Source: Micromonospora matsumotoense
GTDB lineage: Bacteria > Actinomycetota > Actinomycetes > Mycobacteriales > Micromonosporaceae
Direction: 5' to 3'
Assembly: GCF_900091525.1 (NCBI RefSeq)
Contig: NZ_FMCU01000020.1
Coordinates: forward strand, 1 to 64,000
DNA length: 64,000 nucleotides
The position numbers and the translations under genes are program-made. Under the pieces are notes generated by a model. That model did not search any database and had not been told where the DNA came from. It worked only from the letters and a program-made list of their open reading frames with translations. This document shows, one piece after another, positions 7,214-15,056 of this stretch. The stretch's first letter is position 1. Every line of letters starts with the position of its first letter.

Positions 7214-10200
7214 CGGTGGACGGGTGACGGCGCTGCACCACTGACCGCCTCGGCGGCGCAGCCGAGCGCCAACTCGTCCAGTACGGTCCGTAGGTGCGTA
7301 CGGAGGCGACGCACCGACGACTCGTCCAGCCCGTCGGCGGGCGAGGGGGCCCAGCTCAGCCACACGGCGAACTGGTCGTCGAGGACCACGGCCGACACCT
7401 CCACCGGGTAGGGCCGCTCGGCACGCGGAGAGCGCGCCTCCCACGGCACGGGCGTGCCGTCGGTCCGGAACCGGTCGCCGGGCGGGCCGAGGTCACCCCG
7501 GCCCAGGTAGTTGAAGCAGACCAGAGCTGGCGGGGTCGCCCGGAGTGCCGCCGCCGTCCCCGGGTCGCCGGCGTGACGGTGGAGGACGCCGTAACCGGTA
7601 CCGCCGTGCGGCACCGCCGCCAACGCGGCCCGCGCGAGGGCCAACTCGGTGGCCAGGTCGGTCGCCGGCGCGCTGGTCCAGGCGACCGGGAAGACGGCGG
7701 TGAACCACCCGATCACCCCGTCCAGTTGCGGCCACCGGTGCCGGCCGTGGGTCTCCAGGTCGAACGTCACGGCCTCGTCCGGACGCCAGCGGGCGAGCGC
7801 AAGCCCGACAGCCGCCGCCATCACGTCGTGGACGCACATGCCGAGCCGGACCGGAGCCGGACCGAGCAACTGCCGGGTCGTCGCGGTCGGGACCCGGAAC
7901 GTCAGGAGTCCTCCGGCCTGCTCGGGCTGTGCCGCGCCGCGCGCCGCCAGGCTCGGTGCCGCCCGCCGCAGACGCAGAACGGAGAGCCAGTAGGCCGCCT
8001 CGTGGAGGTCCGTGCCGAGTGCCGGCAGGGCTTCGACCCAGCTTTGGAAGGTCTCCGCCTGCGCCGGCAGCGAGGGTTCCTCGTCGCGTTCCAGGGCGTC
8101 CAGCGCGACCACCATGTCGTCGAGGAGCACGTGCCAGGAGACGATGTCGACGACGAGGTGGTGGATCGCGACGACGAGATGTGTGGCGTCGTTCTTTCGG
8201 TCGTGCACCAGCAGCGCCCGCAGGTGGTCACCGGTGCACGGATCGAGGGACCGGTGCAGTTGGTCGACGGCGGCGTCGCGCTCGGGGGTGTCGGTCACGT
8301 CGAGGGTGCGTACCAGCCGGTGGGAGGTGATCCCGTCGGCGGGCACCATCCGCAGGCCGGTCCCGTCGTCGACGAACCGGGCGCGCAGGGCGGGGTGTGC
8401 CGCCACGAGGGCCCGAAGCGCGGCCTCCAGGTGCGCCGGGGCCAGCGGCCGGAGCACGCGGAGCCGCACGAACATGTTCCAGTACGTCCGGTCCGTGCGG
8501 ACCCGTTCGGTGAACCACTCGTGTACCGGCGCCGCAGCCGTCGGGGCCGTGGCCGGGCGGGTGCCGCCGGTCTCCGGCAGCACTGGCCGGGCCGGGGGCC
8601 TGCCCAGGTACGCGATCAGGTCCGCCAGCACCGGGTGGGACAGAAACTCGGCCACGGAGACCGGTACGCCGGCCCGACGCAGCCGGGCCACCACCCGCAT
8701 GGCGAGGAGGGAGTCGCCCCCCTCGTGCAGGAAGTGGCTGTCGTCCGCCGGTGGCGGACAGCCCAGCGCCTCAGTGAAGCACCGGCGGACCAGTTCCGCT
8801 GTCGGGGTGTCCTGCCGCAGCGGAGTGACCGGTCGGCCCCCGGGCGACCGGGGCGCGGGGGCCGACGGGTGCAGCCGGGCCAGGGCCAGCCGGTCGGTCT
8901 TCCCGTTGGACAGCAGGGGGATCCTCGCCACCGGCACGAGATGGGCGGGGACCATGCGTCCGGGTAACCACGCCGCGAGCGCGGAACGCAGGTCCGTGGT
9001 GCTGCGGTGACCCGTCGGGTCGAACTCCACGAAGGCCGACAGTTCGGGCGCCCCGTCCGGGTCACGTTCCCGTACGGTGACCGCCGCCGCGCGGACACCC
9101 GGCACACCGAGGATGGCGGATTCCACCTCGCCGAGTTCGATCCGCTGTCCTGCGATCTTGATCTGGTCGTCGGCCCGGCCCAGGTAGAGGAGGTCTCCGC
9201 CGGGCAGGCGGCGGACCAGGTCACCGGTGCGGTAGACCCGGTCGGTCCGCCCTCCACCGAGGTCGACGGGGTGGAACCGTTCCCGGGTGCGTTCGTCGTC
9301 GTCCAGGTAGCCGTCCGCCAGGCTCTCCCCGCCGATGTGCAGCTCACCGGTCTGACCGTCGGGCACCGGCCGTCCGGCGTCGTCCAGGACGTAGCACCGG
9401 ACGTTGTCCAGCGGCCGTCCGATCGGGACGGTGGCCTGGTCCGTGAAGGCGGCGGCGTTTTCGGGCACCGCCCGGTAGGCGGTCGCGTACGCGGTCTCGG
9501 TCGGGCCGTAGAAGTTGTAGAGCGGTTCCCGGCGGACGCTGTGGAAGGCCCGTTGCAGCGCGACCGGCAGCTTCTCGCCGGTGCTCATCACCGCCCGCAG
9601 GGACGTGTTCCGGACGAACGCCCCGGTCTCCGTCAACGCCCGGAGTTGCGCCGGGACGGTGTGCAGGACAGTGACCCGGTAGTTGTCGACGGTCGCCGCG
9701 AGCAGGTCGGGATCACCCTCGGCACTGGGGGGCGCGACGACCAGACAGGCCCCGGCGGCCAGGGTGGAGAACATCTCGTACGCGCTCACGTCGAAGGTCA
9801 GCGGCGTCTTGAGCACGAGGATGTCGTCGGGCCGCAGGCCGAAGGTGCGCACGCAGGCGCGGACGTTGTTCGCGACCGCACGCTGGCTGAGCCGCACGCC
9901 CTTCGGGGTCCCGGTCGAGCCCGAGGTGTAGAGGATGTGTGCGGTGTCGTCGGGGGTGGCGTCGCTCGACGATGGGGCGTCCGTCGTGGACGCCTCGGCC
10001 TCCCGGAGCAGGTCGGCGAGGGCGACGTCCTCCCCGGGGCCGGGTGGTGCGGTGTGCCCGCCGGCGGTGACCAGGAGGTGGACGCCGCTGTGCCGGCGGA
10101 CGTACGCCAGCCGCCTGGCCGGGTGGCCGGGGTCCAGCGGGACGTAGGCCGCACCCCGGCGCAGGACCGCAAGGATGAGTGCCACGCACTCGGCCGACCG

Positions 10201-10404
10201 GGGCAGCAGCAGTCCGACCCGGGTGCCGGGGCCCACCCCGCGTTCGCGCAGTGCGCCGGCCAGCCGCCCGACCCGTCGGTCCAACTCGGTGTAGGTCCAG
10301 CTCTGTCCCTGGCTGCGCATGGCACAGCGGTCGGGATGGGCCTCGACGCTTCTCCGCAGCAGCGTGTCGACCGTCCCGCCGATCGGCGTCTCATTGCCAG
10401 GCAC
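7192..10404 (-). CDS. Single-module NRPS, adenylation-PCP-epimerization
   Basis: This 1070-residue protein has three domains. The adenylation domain (about 1-510) has A3 YTSGSTGTPKGV at 159-170, A4 FDVSAYEMF, A5 NFYGPTE, A7 YRTGDL, A8 and A10 NGKTDR. The carrier domain (about 530-600) has GGDSL with the pantetheine Ser near 565. The C-terminal condensation-superfamily domain (about 627-1050) has epimerization features HHLVVDIVSW, IGWFTAVFPV and FNYLG. Size and order match GrsA of gramicidin S. By eye the specificity residues read D-V-Y-H-M-T-F-Y-A(-K), which I cannot assign. GTG 10404 is chosen because AGGAGG lies 8 bases upstream; ATG 10449 is less likely. No partner condensation or thioesterase domain is in the window. 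Confidence 0.92.
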   Translation of the reverse strand: MPGNETPIGGTVDTLLRRSVEAHPDRCAMRSQGQSWTYTELDRRVGRLAGALRERGVGPGTRVGLLLPRSAECVALILAVLRRGAAYVPLDPGHPARRLAYVRRHSGVHLLVTAGGHTAPPGPGEDVALADLLREAEASTTDAPSSSDATPDDTAHILYTSGSTGTPKGVRLSQRAVANNVRACVRTFGLRPDDILVLKTPLTFDVSAYEMFSTLAAGACLVVAPPSAEGDPDLLAATVDNYRVTVLHTVPAQLRALTETGAFVRNTSLRAVMSTGEKLPVALQRAFHSVRREPLYNFYGPTETAYATAYRAVPENAAAFTDQATVPIGRPLDNVRCYVLDDAGRPVPDGQTGELHIGGESLADGYLDDDERTRERFHPVDLGGGRTDRVYRTGDLVRRLPGGDLLYLGRADDQIKIAGQRIELGEVESAILGVPGVRAAAVTVRERDPDGAPELSAFVEFDPTGHRSTTDLRSALAAWLPGRMVPAHLVPVARIPLLSNGKTDRLALARLHPSAPAPRSPGGRPVTPLRQDTPTAELVRRCFTEALGCPPPADDSHFLHEGGDSLLAMRVVARLRRAGVPVSVAEFLSHPVLADLIAYLGRPPARPVLPETGGTRPATAPTAAAPVHEWFTERVRTDRTYWNMFVRLRVLRPLAPAHLEAALRALVAAHPALRARFVDDGTGLRMVPADGITSHRLVRTLDVTDTPERDAAVDQLHRSLDPCTGDHLRALLVHDRKNDATHLVVAIHHLVVDIVSWHVLLDDMVVALDALERDEEPSLPAQAETFQSWVEALPALGTDLHEAAYWLSVLRLRRAAPSLAARGAAQPEQAGGLLTFRVPTATTRQLLGPAPVRLGMCVHDVMAAAVGLALARWRPDEAVTFDLETHGRHRWPQLDGVIGWFTAVFPVAWTSAPATDLATELALARAALAAVPHGGTGYGVLHRHAGDPGTAAALRATPPALVCFNYLGRGDLGPPGDRFRTDGTPVPWEARSPRAERPYPVEVSAVVLDDQFAVWLSWAPSPADGLDESSVRRLRTHLRTVLDELALGCAAEAVSGAAPSPVHRQPGPHR

Positions 10405-10742
10405 GGCCCAACCTCCTGCGTATTCTGGGTGATTCGGCGCGATCATCATCCGTCGTCCGACAATTGTAGGGGGACTTGCCTCATTGATCGACCTGTAATT
10501 CTGTGCAGAATCGCTACAAGCTCGATGTAGAAATTCTTAATTGATTTGCGCCATCGATGCAGATAGAAATACTGGGGTCACCTGGCGGTCAGTGTGCCCA
10601 GGAAAGCGGGGAGTGGGGGCATCGGCGGCAGTTCGATTCCGCCAATCCAGGCAGCGGGTACCTCGCAGCGCGGCGATCCGGTTGCTGGTTTTGCTCAGTC
10701 GGTTGGTTCTGCTCGGACATCCGTTTTGGTTAGGGGAGATCC
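10405..10742. promoter_or_regulatory. Divergent control region of NRPS gene and methionine-salvage operon
   Basis: This 338-bp spacer has an AT-rich core (about 10440-10560). It contains a near-perfect palindrome ATTCTG-TG-CAGAAT at 10498-10511 and GACCTGTA at 10490-10497, which is shared with the EamA/LysR spacer. The part nearest the operon (about 10572-10650) can form two GC-rich hairpins (CCTGG...CCAGG and GGCGG...CCGCC), giving a structured leader. The last bases hold AGGGGAG, the ribosome-binding site of 10743. I do not recognise a known SAM riboswitch. Confidence 0.6.
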
Positions 10743-11513
10743 ATGTCATCTACCGACCAGTTCGCCGACACGATCACATATCGCTCGGACTGGTACCGCG
10801 AGTACCGCCATCTTCGCGGAGTCGACGAGGTCAAGAAGCGTCTGGAGCGCGACGCCCTGTTCCACGCCCTCGCCGAGCGCGGACAGCTCACCGGTCGAAT
10901 GCTCGACGTGGGTACCGCCACTGGCCGGTACCCGATGCTGTTCGCCCGCGCCGGATGGCGCAGCGTCGGCCTGGACGTCGCGGACGCGGCGGTCGCCATG
11001 GCCCGGGAGGAACTGCGCCGGTCCGACATCACCGACCGGGTGGAGCTGGTCTGCGGGGACATCCGTACCGTCACGTTTCCGGAGCAGAGCTTCGATCTCG
11101 CGACCTTCATGATGGGCACGTTCGCGCACATACCGGACGCCGACCGGATCGACGCGCTGGCCACCGTCCACGGTCTCCTCGCCCCCGGCGGGTGTGTGGT
11201 GATCTCGAACTGGAACACCTCGTGGCCGGACGGACGGATGCTGTCGCTCTACGGTTCCGCCGACCGCGAATGGCTGCTGCGGGCCACGCCGGCGCCCGAG
11301 GAGACCGCGGCGATGCTGACCGCCGCCGGTTTCGGCACGGTCGACGTGCAGCACTTCTGCCCGTTCACCGACGTGCAGATCGACCACTGGATCGGGTCGC
11401 ACGAGGACTCGCCCGACCGTATCCAGGCATACATGCTGAACAACAACATCTCGCCCCCCGGCCAGATGTATCTCGTCGCGGGGGCCAAGGACGCCGCGGG
11501 GACCGGGCAATGA
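10743..11513 (+). CDS. Class I SAM-dependent methyltransferase-fold protein (candidate MTA-releasing enzyme)
   Basis: This 256-residue protein has the Rossmann-like fold signature: motif I MLDVGTATGRYP at 53-64, acidic motif II VGLDVAD, then VCGDIRTV and LLAPGGCVVIS. N- and C-terminal extensions (YRSDWYREYRHLRG and AYMLNNNISPPGQM) would form an active-site lid. It heads the operon and is its only SAM-binding candidate. All downstream genes recycle methylthioadenosine, which an ordinary methyltransferase does not make. It may therefore act like AzeJ or VioH, which cyclise SAM to azetidine-2-carboxylate plus methylthioadenosine, or transfer the aminocarboxypropyl group. This is inference. The stop overlaps the next start (ATGA). 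Confidence 0.85.
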   Translation: MSSTDQFADTITYRSDWYREYRHLRGVDEVKKRLERDALFHALAERGQLTGRMLDVGTATGRYPMLFARAGWRSVGLDVADAAVAMAREELRRSDITDRVELVCGDIRTVTFPEQSFDLATFMMGTFAHIPDADRIDALATVHGLLAPGGCVVISNWNTSWPDGRMLSLYGSADREWLLRATPAPEETAAMLTAAGFGTVDVQHFCPFTDVQIDHWIGSHEDSPDRIQAYMLNNNISPPGQMYLVAGAKDAAGTGQ

Positions 11514-13030
11514 CCGCCGATCCGACCCTGGCGTGGGACGACGGAGCCATCGTCACGGTGGATCAGACCGCTCTGCCGCACCGCCGGAACGTTCTGCGCA
11601 TCACCACGGTCGACGAACTGATCGACGCGATCGCACGACTCGCGATCCGGGGAGCCCCGGCGCTGGGGATCGCGGGCGCCCTGGGCGTCGCGTTGTCCGC
11701 GTACCGGCACGGGGCGGACGAGCCGGTACGGAGGGACGCCGCGCGCCTGGTCGCGGCCCGGCCGACGGCGGTCAACCTGGCCTGGGGGGTCGACCGTGCC
11801 CTGAGCCGGCTGGCCGAGGGCGCCGACGCGGTACTCGCCGAAGCCACCGCACTCGCCGAGGAGGACGAGCGGGTCAACCGGGCCGCGTCGTCCCGGGCGG
11901 CGGATCTCCTCCGGGAACTCTGCCCCCGGCCACGGCTGCGGATCCTGACCCACTGCCACACCGGGCGGCTGGCCACCGGCGGGGTGGGTACGGCGCTGGG
12001 TGCCGTACACCACCTCGCTGGGCAGGGCCAGGTCGAGATGGTCTTCGCCACCGAGACCCGACCGCTGCTCCAGGGGGCCCGGCTGACCGTGTGGGAGCTG
12101 CGCGACGCCGCCATACCCCATCGGCTCCTGGTGGACTCGGCGGCGGCGAGCGCGCTGGCCGCCGGCCTGGTGGACTGCGTCGTGGTCGGTGCCGACCGGA
12201 TCGCCGCCAACGGCGACGTCGCCAACAAGATCGGAACGTACCCGTTGGCCGTCGTGGCGGCCCGCCACCGGGTGCCGTTCGTGGTCGTCGCGCCGGAGTC
12301 GACCATCGACGAGGCAACGCCCCACGGGGCCGCGATCTCGATCGAGCAGCGGCCGGGCGACGAGGTGACCTCCATCGCCGGTGTCGACACCACCTGCGCC
12401 GGCACAGAGGTGTTCAATCCGGCCTTCGACGTCACGCCGAGGGATCTGGTCACCGCGATCGTGACCGAGGACCGCCTCTGGTACCCCGCCGACCCGGGCA
12501 CCGGTGACCTGGCGGACCGGATCGACCGGCTCGCCACGGTGGTCGAGGACTTTCCCCGGCCCGGGGTGCGGTTCCGTGACCTGGCCGGTGTCTACGCGCA
12601 GCCGGCGACGCTCGGGGCGGCGGCCCACGCCCTGGCCACCGCGTACCGGGACGCGTTCAGCCACATCGTCGCGGTCGAGGCACGCGGCTTCATGGTGGGC
12701 ACCGCGGTCGCGCTGGCGACGGGGAAGCCGCTGGTCCTGGTGAGGAAAGCCGGCAAGCTACCCGGCCCGTTGCGGTCGGTGAAGTACGACCTGGAGTACG
12801 GCGAGGACGTGCTGGAGATGCAGGAGTCCGCGGTGCCACCGGACGGGCGGGCGCTGATCGTGGACGACGTGCTGGCCACCGGCGGCACCCTGGCCGCGGT
12901 GGCGAAGCTGGTCACCGAGAGCGGCGCCGCGGTGGCCGGGTTCGGCGTGCTGCTGGAGCTGGCCGGGCTGGGCGGAGTCCGTCGACTGCACCCCCACCGG
13001 GTGGTCGCGCTCCAGACCGACCGGTCATGA
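11510..13030 (+). CDS. mtnA-apt: Methylthioribose-1-phosphate isomerase fused to adenine phosphoribosyltransferase
   Basis: This 506-residue bifunctional protein has two parts. Residues 1-330 are MtnA: AIRGAPALGI, a catalytic-Cys block ILTHCHTGRLAT (Cys149), ETRPLLQGARLTVWEL, and GADRIAANGDVANKIGTY with the acid Asp229. Residues 333-506 are Apt: DFPRPGVRFRDLAG, VEARGFMVGTA, VRKAGKLPGPLRSVKYDLEY, and the PRPP loop ALIVDDVLATGGT at 448-460. MtnA isomerises methylthioribose-1-phosphate to methylthioribulose-1-phosphate; Apt turns the adenine freed by MtnP into AMP. I know these as separate proteins. Usual MtnA has THCNAG where this has THCHTG. ATG 11510 overlaps the upstream stop, and the stop overlaps mtnB. 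Confidence 0.92.
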   Translation: MTADPTLAWDDGAIVTVDQTALPHRRNVLRITTVDELIDAIARLAIRGAPALGIAGALGVALSAYRHGADEPVRRDAARLVAARPTAVNLAWGVDRALSRLAEGADAVLAEATALAEEDERVNRAASSRAADLLRELCPRPRLRILTHCHTGRLATGGVGTALGAVHHLAGQGQVEMVFATETRPLLQGARLTVWELRDAAIPHRLLVDSAAASALAAGLVDCVVVGADRIAANGDVANKIGTYPLAVVAARHRVPFVVVAPESTIDEATPHGAAISIEQRPGDEVTSIAGVDTTCAGTEVFNPAFDVTPRDLVTAIVTEDRLWYPADPGTGDLADRIDRLATVVEDFPRPGVRFRDLAGVYAQPATLGAAAHALATAYRDAFSHIVAVEARGFMVGTAVALATGKPLVLVRKAGKLPGPLRSVKYDLEYGEDVLEMQESAVPPDGRALIVDDVLATGGTLAAVAKLVTESGAAVAGFGVLLELAGLGGVRRLHPHRVVALQTDRS

Positions 13031-13674
13031 CGGCGCACCCCGTGGACGTCGTCTCCACCGCCCCGTACGACGCCGCCGTCGGGCTGAGCGCGACGGCGCG
13101 GGCCCTCTACGACCAGGGCTGGATGCCGGGCACCTCGGGCAACGTCTCGGTCCGGTCCGGAGCCGACGCGGTCCTGATCACCGCCAGCGGGCTGGGCAAG
13201 GGGCGGCTCACCTCCACCGACACGGTGCTCGTCCGGGCCGACACGGGAGCGCCGGTGCGACCCGGCTCGCCCAAGCCTTCCGCCGAGACCTGCATCCACC
13301 TGGCCGTCTACCGGGCCTTCCCGACGGTCGGGGCGGTGGTGCACGCCCATCCGCCGTACGCGACCGCGCTGGCGAGCCGCAGGTCCCGTGCCGGAGGCGG
13401 GGCGGTGCGCTTCACCGACCTGGAGTTGATCAAGGGCATGGGTCGGTCGTACCTGGACAGCATCGAGATTCCCCTGTTCGCCAACTGGCGCGAGGTGCCC
13501 CGGATCGCGGCGGAGGTCGACGACCACTTCGCCCGCCCGGCGACCGACCCCGCACCCGCGCTGCTCATCGCCCACCACGGCGCGACCACCTGGGGAGCCG
13601 ACCTGGCCGAGGCGAGCGACCGCCTCGAGTGCCTCGAAGCGCTCTGCCAGCTCGCCCTCCTCATCGGTGACTGA
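13027..13674 (+). CDS. mtnB: Methylthioribulose-1-phosphate dehydratase
   Basis: This 215-residue class II aldolase-fold enzyme has GTSGNVSVRSG near residue 37, TASGLGKGRL, the KPSAETCIHLAVYRAF helix, the zinc ligands in VVHAHPPYATALAS, and a third ligand in IAHHGATTWG. MtnB dehydrates methylthioribulose-1-phosphate to the diketo phosphate. ATG 13027 overlaps the stop of mtnA-apt (ATGA), indicating translational coupling. A 42-bp gap with a fresh RBS precedes mtnD. Confidence 0.93.
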   Translation: MTAHPVDVVSTAPYDAAVGLSATARALYDQGWMPGTSGNVSVRSGADAVLITASGLGKGRLTSTDTVLVRADTGAPVRPGSPKPSAETCIHLAVYRAFPTVGAVVHAHPPYATALASRRSRAGGGAVRFTDLELIKGMGRSYLDSIEIPLFANWREVPRIAAEVDDHFARPATDPAPALLIAHHGATTWGADLAEASDRLECLEALCQLALLIGD

Positions 13675-13716
13675 CAGACACCATCGGACGGCAGCGACTC
13701 AGTGAGGGAGAACACC

Positions 13717-14301
13717 GTGACACTGCTGCAGATCATGCCCGACGACGACGCCCGGACGGTGCTGGAGCGCACCGATCGGCCCGACGAGATCCGCGAGGCC
13801 CTCAGCCCACTCAACGTGCAGTTCGAGCAGTGGGAACTCGGTCGGCAGCTGGCCCCGGACGCCTCGTCCGACCACGTTCTCGCCGCCTACCGGCCGGAGG
13901 TGGACCGGATCTGCGCCCAGGGCGGGTTCCGGCTCGTCGACGTCGTACGGATGAAGCCCGACGAGACCGACCCGCAGTGGCCGGACAAGGCCCACGCGGC
14001 GCGGACGAAGTTCCTCTCGGAACACTCCCACGACGAAGACGAGGTGCGGTTCTTCGTCGAAGGGTCCGGCTGTTTCTACCTGCACGTGGGCGCGAAGGTG
14101 TACGCGGTGGTGTGCGAGGCGGGCGACCTGCTCTGGGTGCCGCAGGGCACGTCGCACTGGTTCGACATGGGTGGCCAGCCGGAGTTCACCGCCATCCGGT
14201 TCTTCGAGGAGGAGGACGGCTGGATCGGCAACTTCCTGCCGGACAGCATCGCCAGCGGGTTCCCCAGCCTGGACCAGCTGCGCACGGCCCGGCTGCCGTG
14301 A
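13717..14301 (+). CDS. mtnD: Acireductone dioxygenase
   Basis: This 194-residue cupin has the metal-binding motif HSHDEDEVRFF, giving His, His and Glu, and the fourth ligand in WVPQGTSHWFDMG. MtnD oxidises acireductone to the methionine precursor 4-methylthio-2-oxobutanoate and formate in the Fe form, or carries out the off-pathway reaction in the Ni form. GTG 13717 is chosen because GAGGGAG ends 6 bases upstream; GTG 13702 lies within that RBS. It overlaps mtnC by 4 bp. Confidence 0.93.
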   Translation: MTLLQIMPDDDARTVLERTDRPDEIREALSPLNVQFEQWELGRQLAPDASSDHVLAAYRPEVDRICAQGGFRLVDVVRMKPDETDPQWPDKAHAARTKFLSEHSHDEDEVRFFVEGSGCFYLHVGAKVYAVVCEAGDLLWVPQGTSHWFDMGGQPEFTAIRFFEEEDGWIGNFLPDSIASGFPSLDQLRTARLP

Positions 14302-15056
14302 GCCGCGCAGTCGTCCTCGACGTGGAGGGCACCACCAGCTCGATCAGCTACGTGCACGACCAGTTGTTCCCGTACGCGTCCCGGGTGTTGGGGTCCTGGG
14401 TGGCGACCCACGGCGGCGAGCCGGCGGTCGCCGACGCGCTGCGGTCCGCGGCCAGGATCGCCGACCGGCCGGACGTCGGCCGGGACGAGATCGTCGACAT
14501 CCTGCGGGACTGGATCCGGCGGGACGCCAAGGTCGCGCCCCTGAAGACCATCCAGGGGCTGATCTGGCAGGACGCCCTCGCCAGTGGCGCGCTCGTGTCA
14601 CACGTGTACGACGACGTGCCACGGGCCCTCCGGGCCTGGACGGCGCAGGGGTGGACCGTGCACATCTTCTCGTCCGGGTCGGTGGCCGCGCAGCGGGCGT
14701 GGTTCCGGCACAGCCCGCACGGCGACCTGCTGCCGTACCTCACCGGGTTCTTCGACCTGGAGAACGGCGGCGCCAAGCGGGAACCGGACTCGTACCGTTC
14801 GATCGCCCGGTCGATCGGCACCGACCCGGCCTCGATCGTGTTCCTGTCTGACGTGGCCGCCGAGCTGGACGCGGCCCGGGTGGCGGGCTGGCGCAGCGTC
14901 GCGGTCCAGCGGGACGACACGCCGCCGGTGGGCGGCGACCATCCGGTCGTCACCACCTTCGACCAGGTCGACCTGCGGGGCGACCTGACCGGCGGGCCGC
15001 TACCGGTGGGCCACGGCCTGCCGGCCGCGCGGTCCGCTGCCGGGGGGCCGCGATGA
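14298..15056 (+). CDS. mtnC: Enolase-phosphatase E1
   Basis: This 252-residue HAD-superfamily enzyme has motif I VVLDVEGTTSSISYVHDQLF at the N-terminus, motif II IFSSGSVAAQRAWF, the FFDLENGGAKREPDSY lysine region, and motif III IVFLSDVAAELDAA. MtnC enolises and dephosphorylates the diketo phosphate to acireductone, the substrate of MtnD. GTG 14298 overlaps the mtnD stop and the TGA overlaps the next ATG. The tail beyond about residue 225 is low-complexity and probably dispensable. Confidence 0.93.
   Translation: MSRAVVLDVEGTTSSISYVHDQLFPYASRVLGSWVATHGGEPAVADALRSAARIADRPDVGRDEIVDILRDWIRRDAKVAPLKTIQGLIWQDALASGALVSHVYDDVPRALRAWTAQGWTVHIFSSGSVAAQRAWFRHSPHGDLLPYLTGFFDLENGGAKREPDSYRSIARSIGTDPASIVFLSDVAAELDAARVAGWRSVAVQRDDTPPVGGDHPVVTTFDQVDLRGDLTGGPLPVGHGLPAARSAAGGPR

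Noticed and set aside
10572..10650. tRNA-like segment: a TTCGATT loop with a near-complete T-arm stem and partly pairing ends
   Set aside because: The T-arm has an A-C mismatch, no proper anticodon arm or D-loop can be drawn and no CCA or normal acceptor pairing exists; it is better read as a leader hairpin.
10405..10742. SAM-I, SAM-II or SAM-IV riboswitch before the salvage operon
   Set aside because: None of the conserved core strings or pairing patterns I know could be placed.
10541..11509. Very long open frame running from upstream into mtnA
   Set aside because: It is a GC-driven shadow of the methyltransferase gene; mtnA homology starts exactly at ATG 11510, which overlaps the upstream stop.
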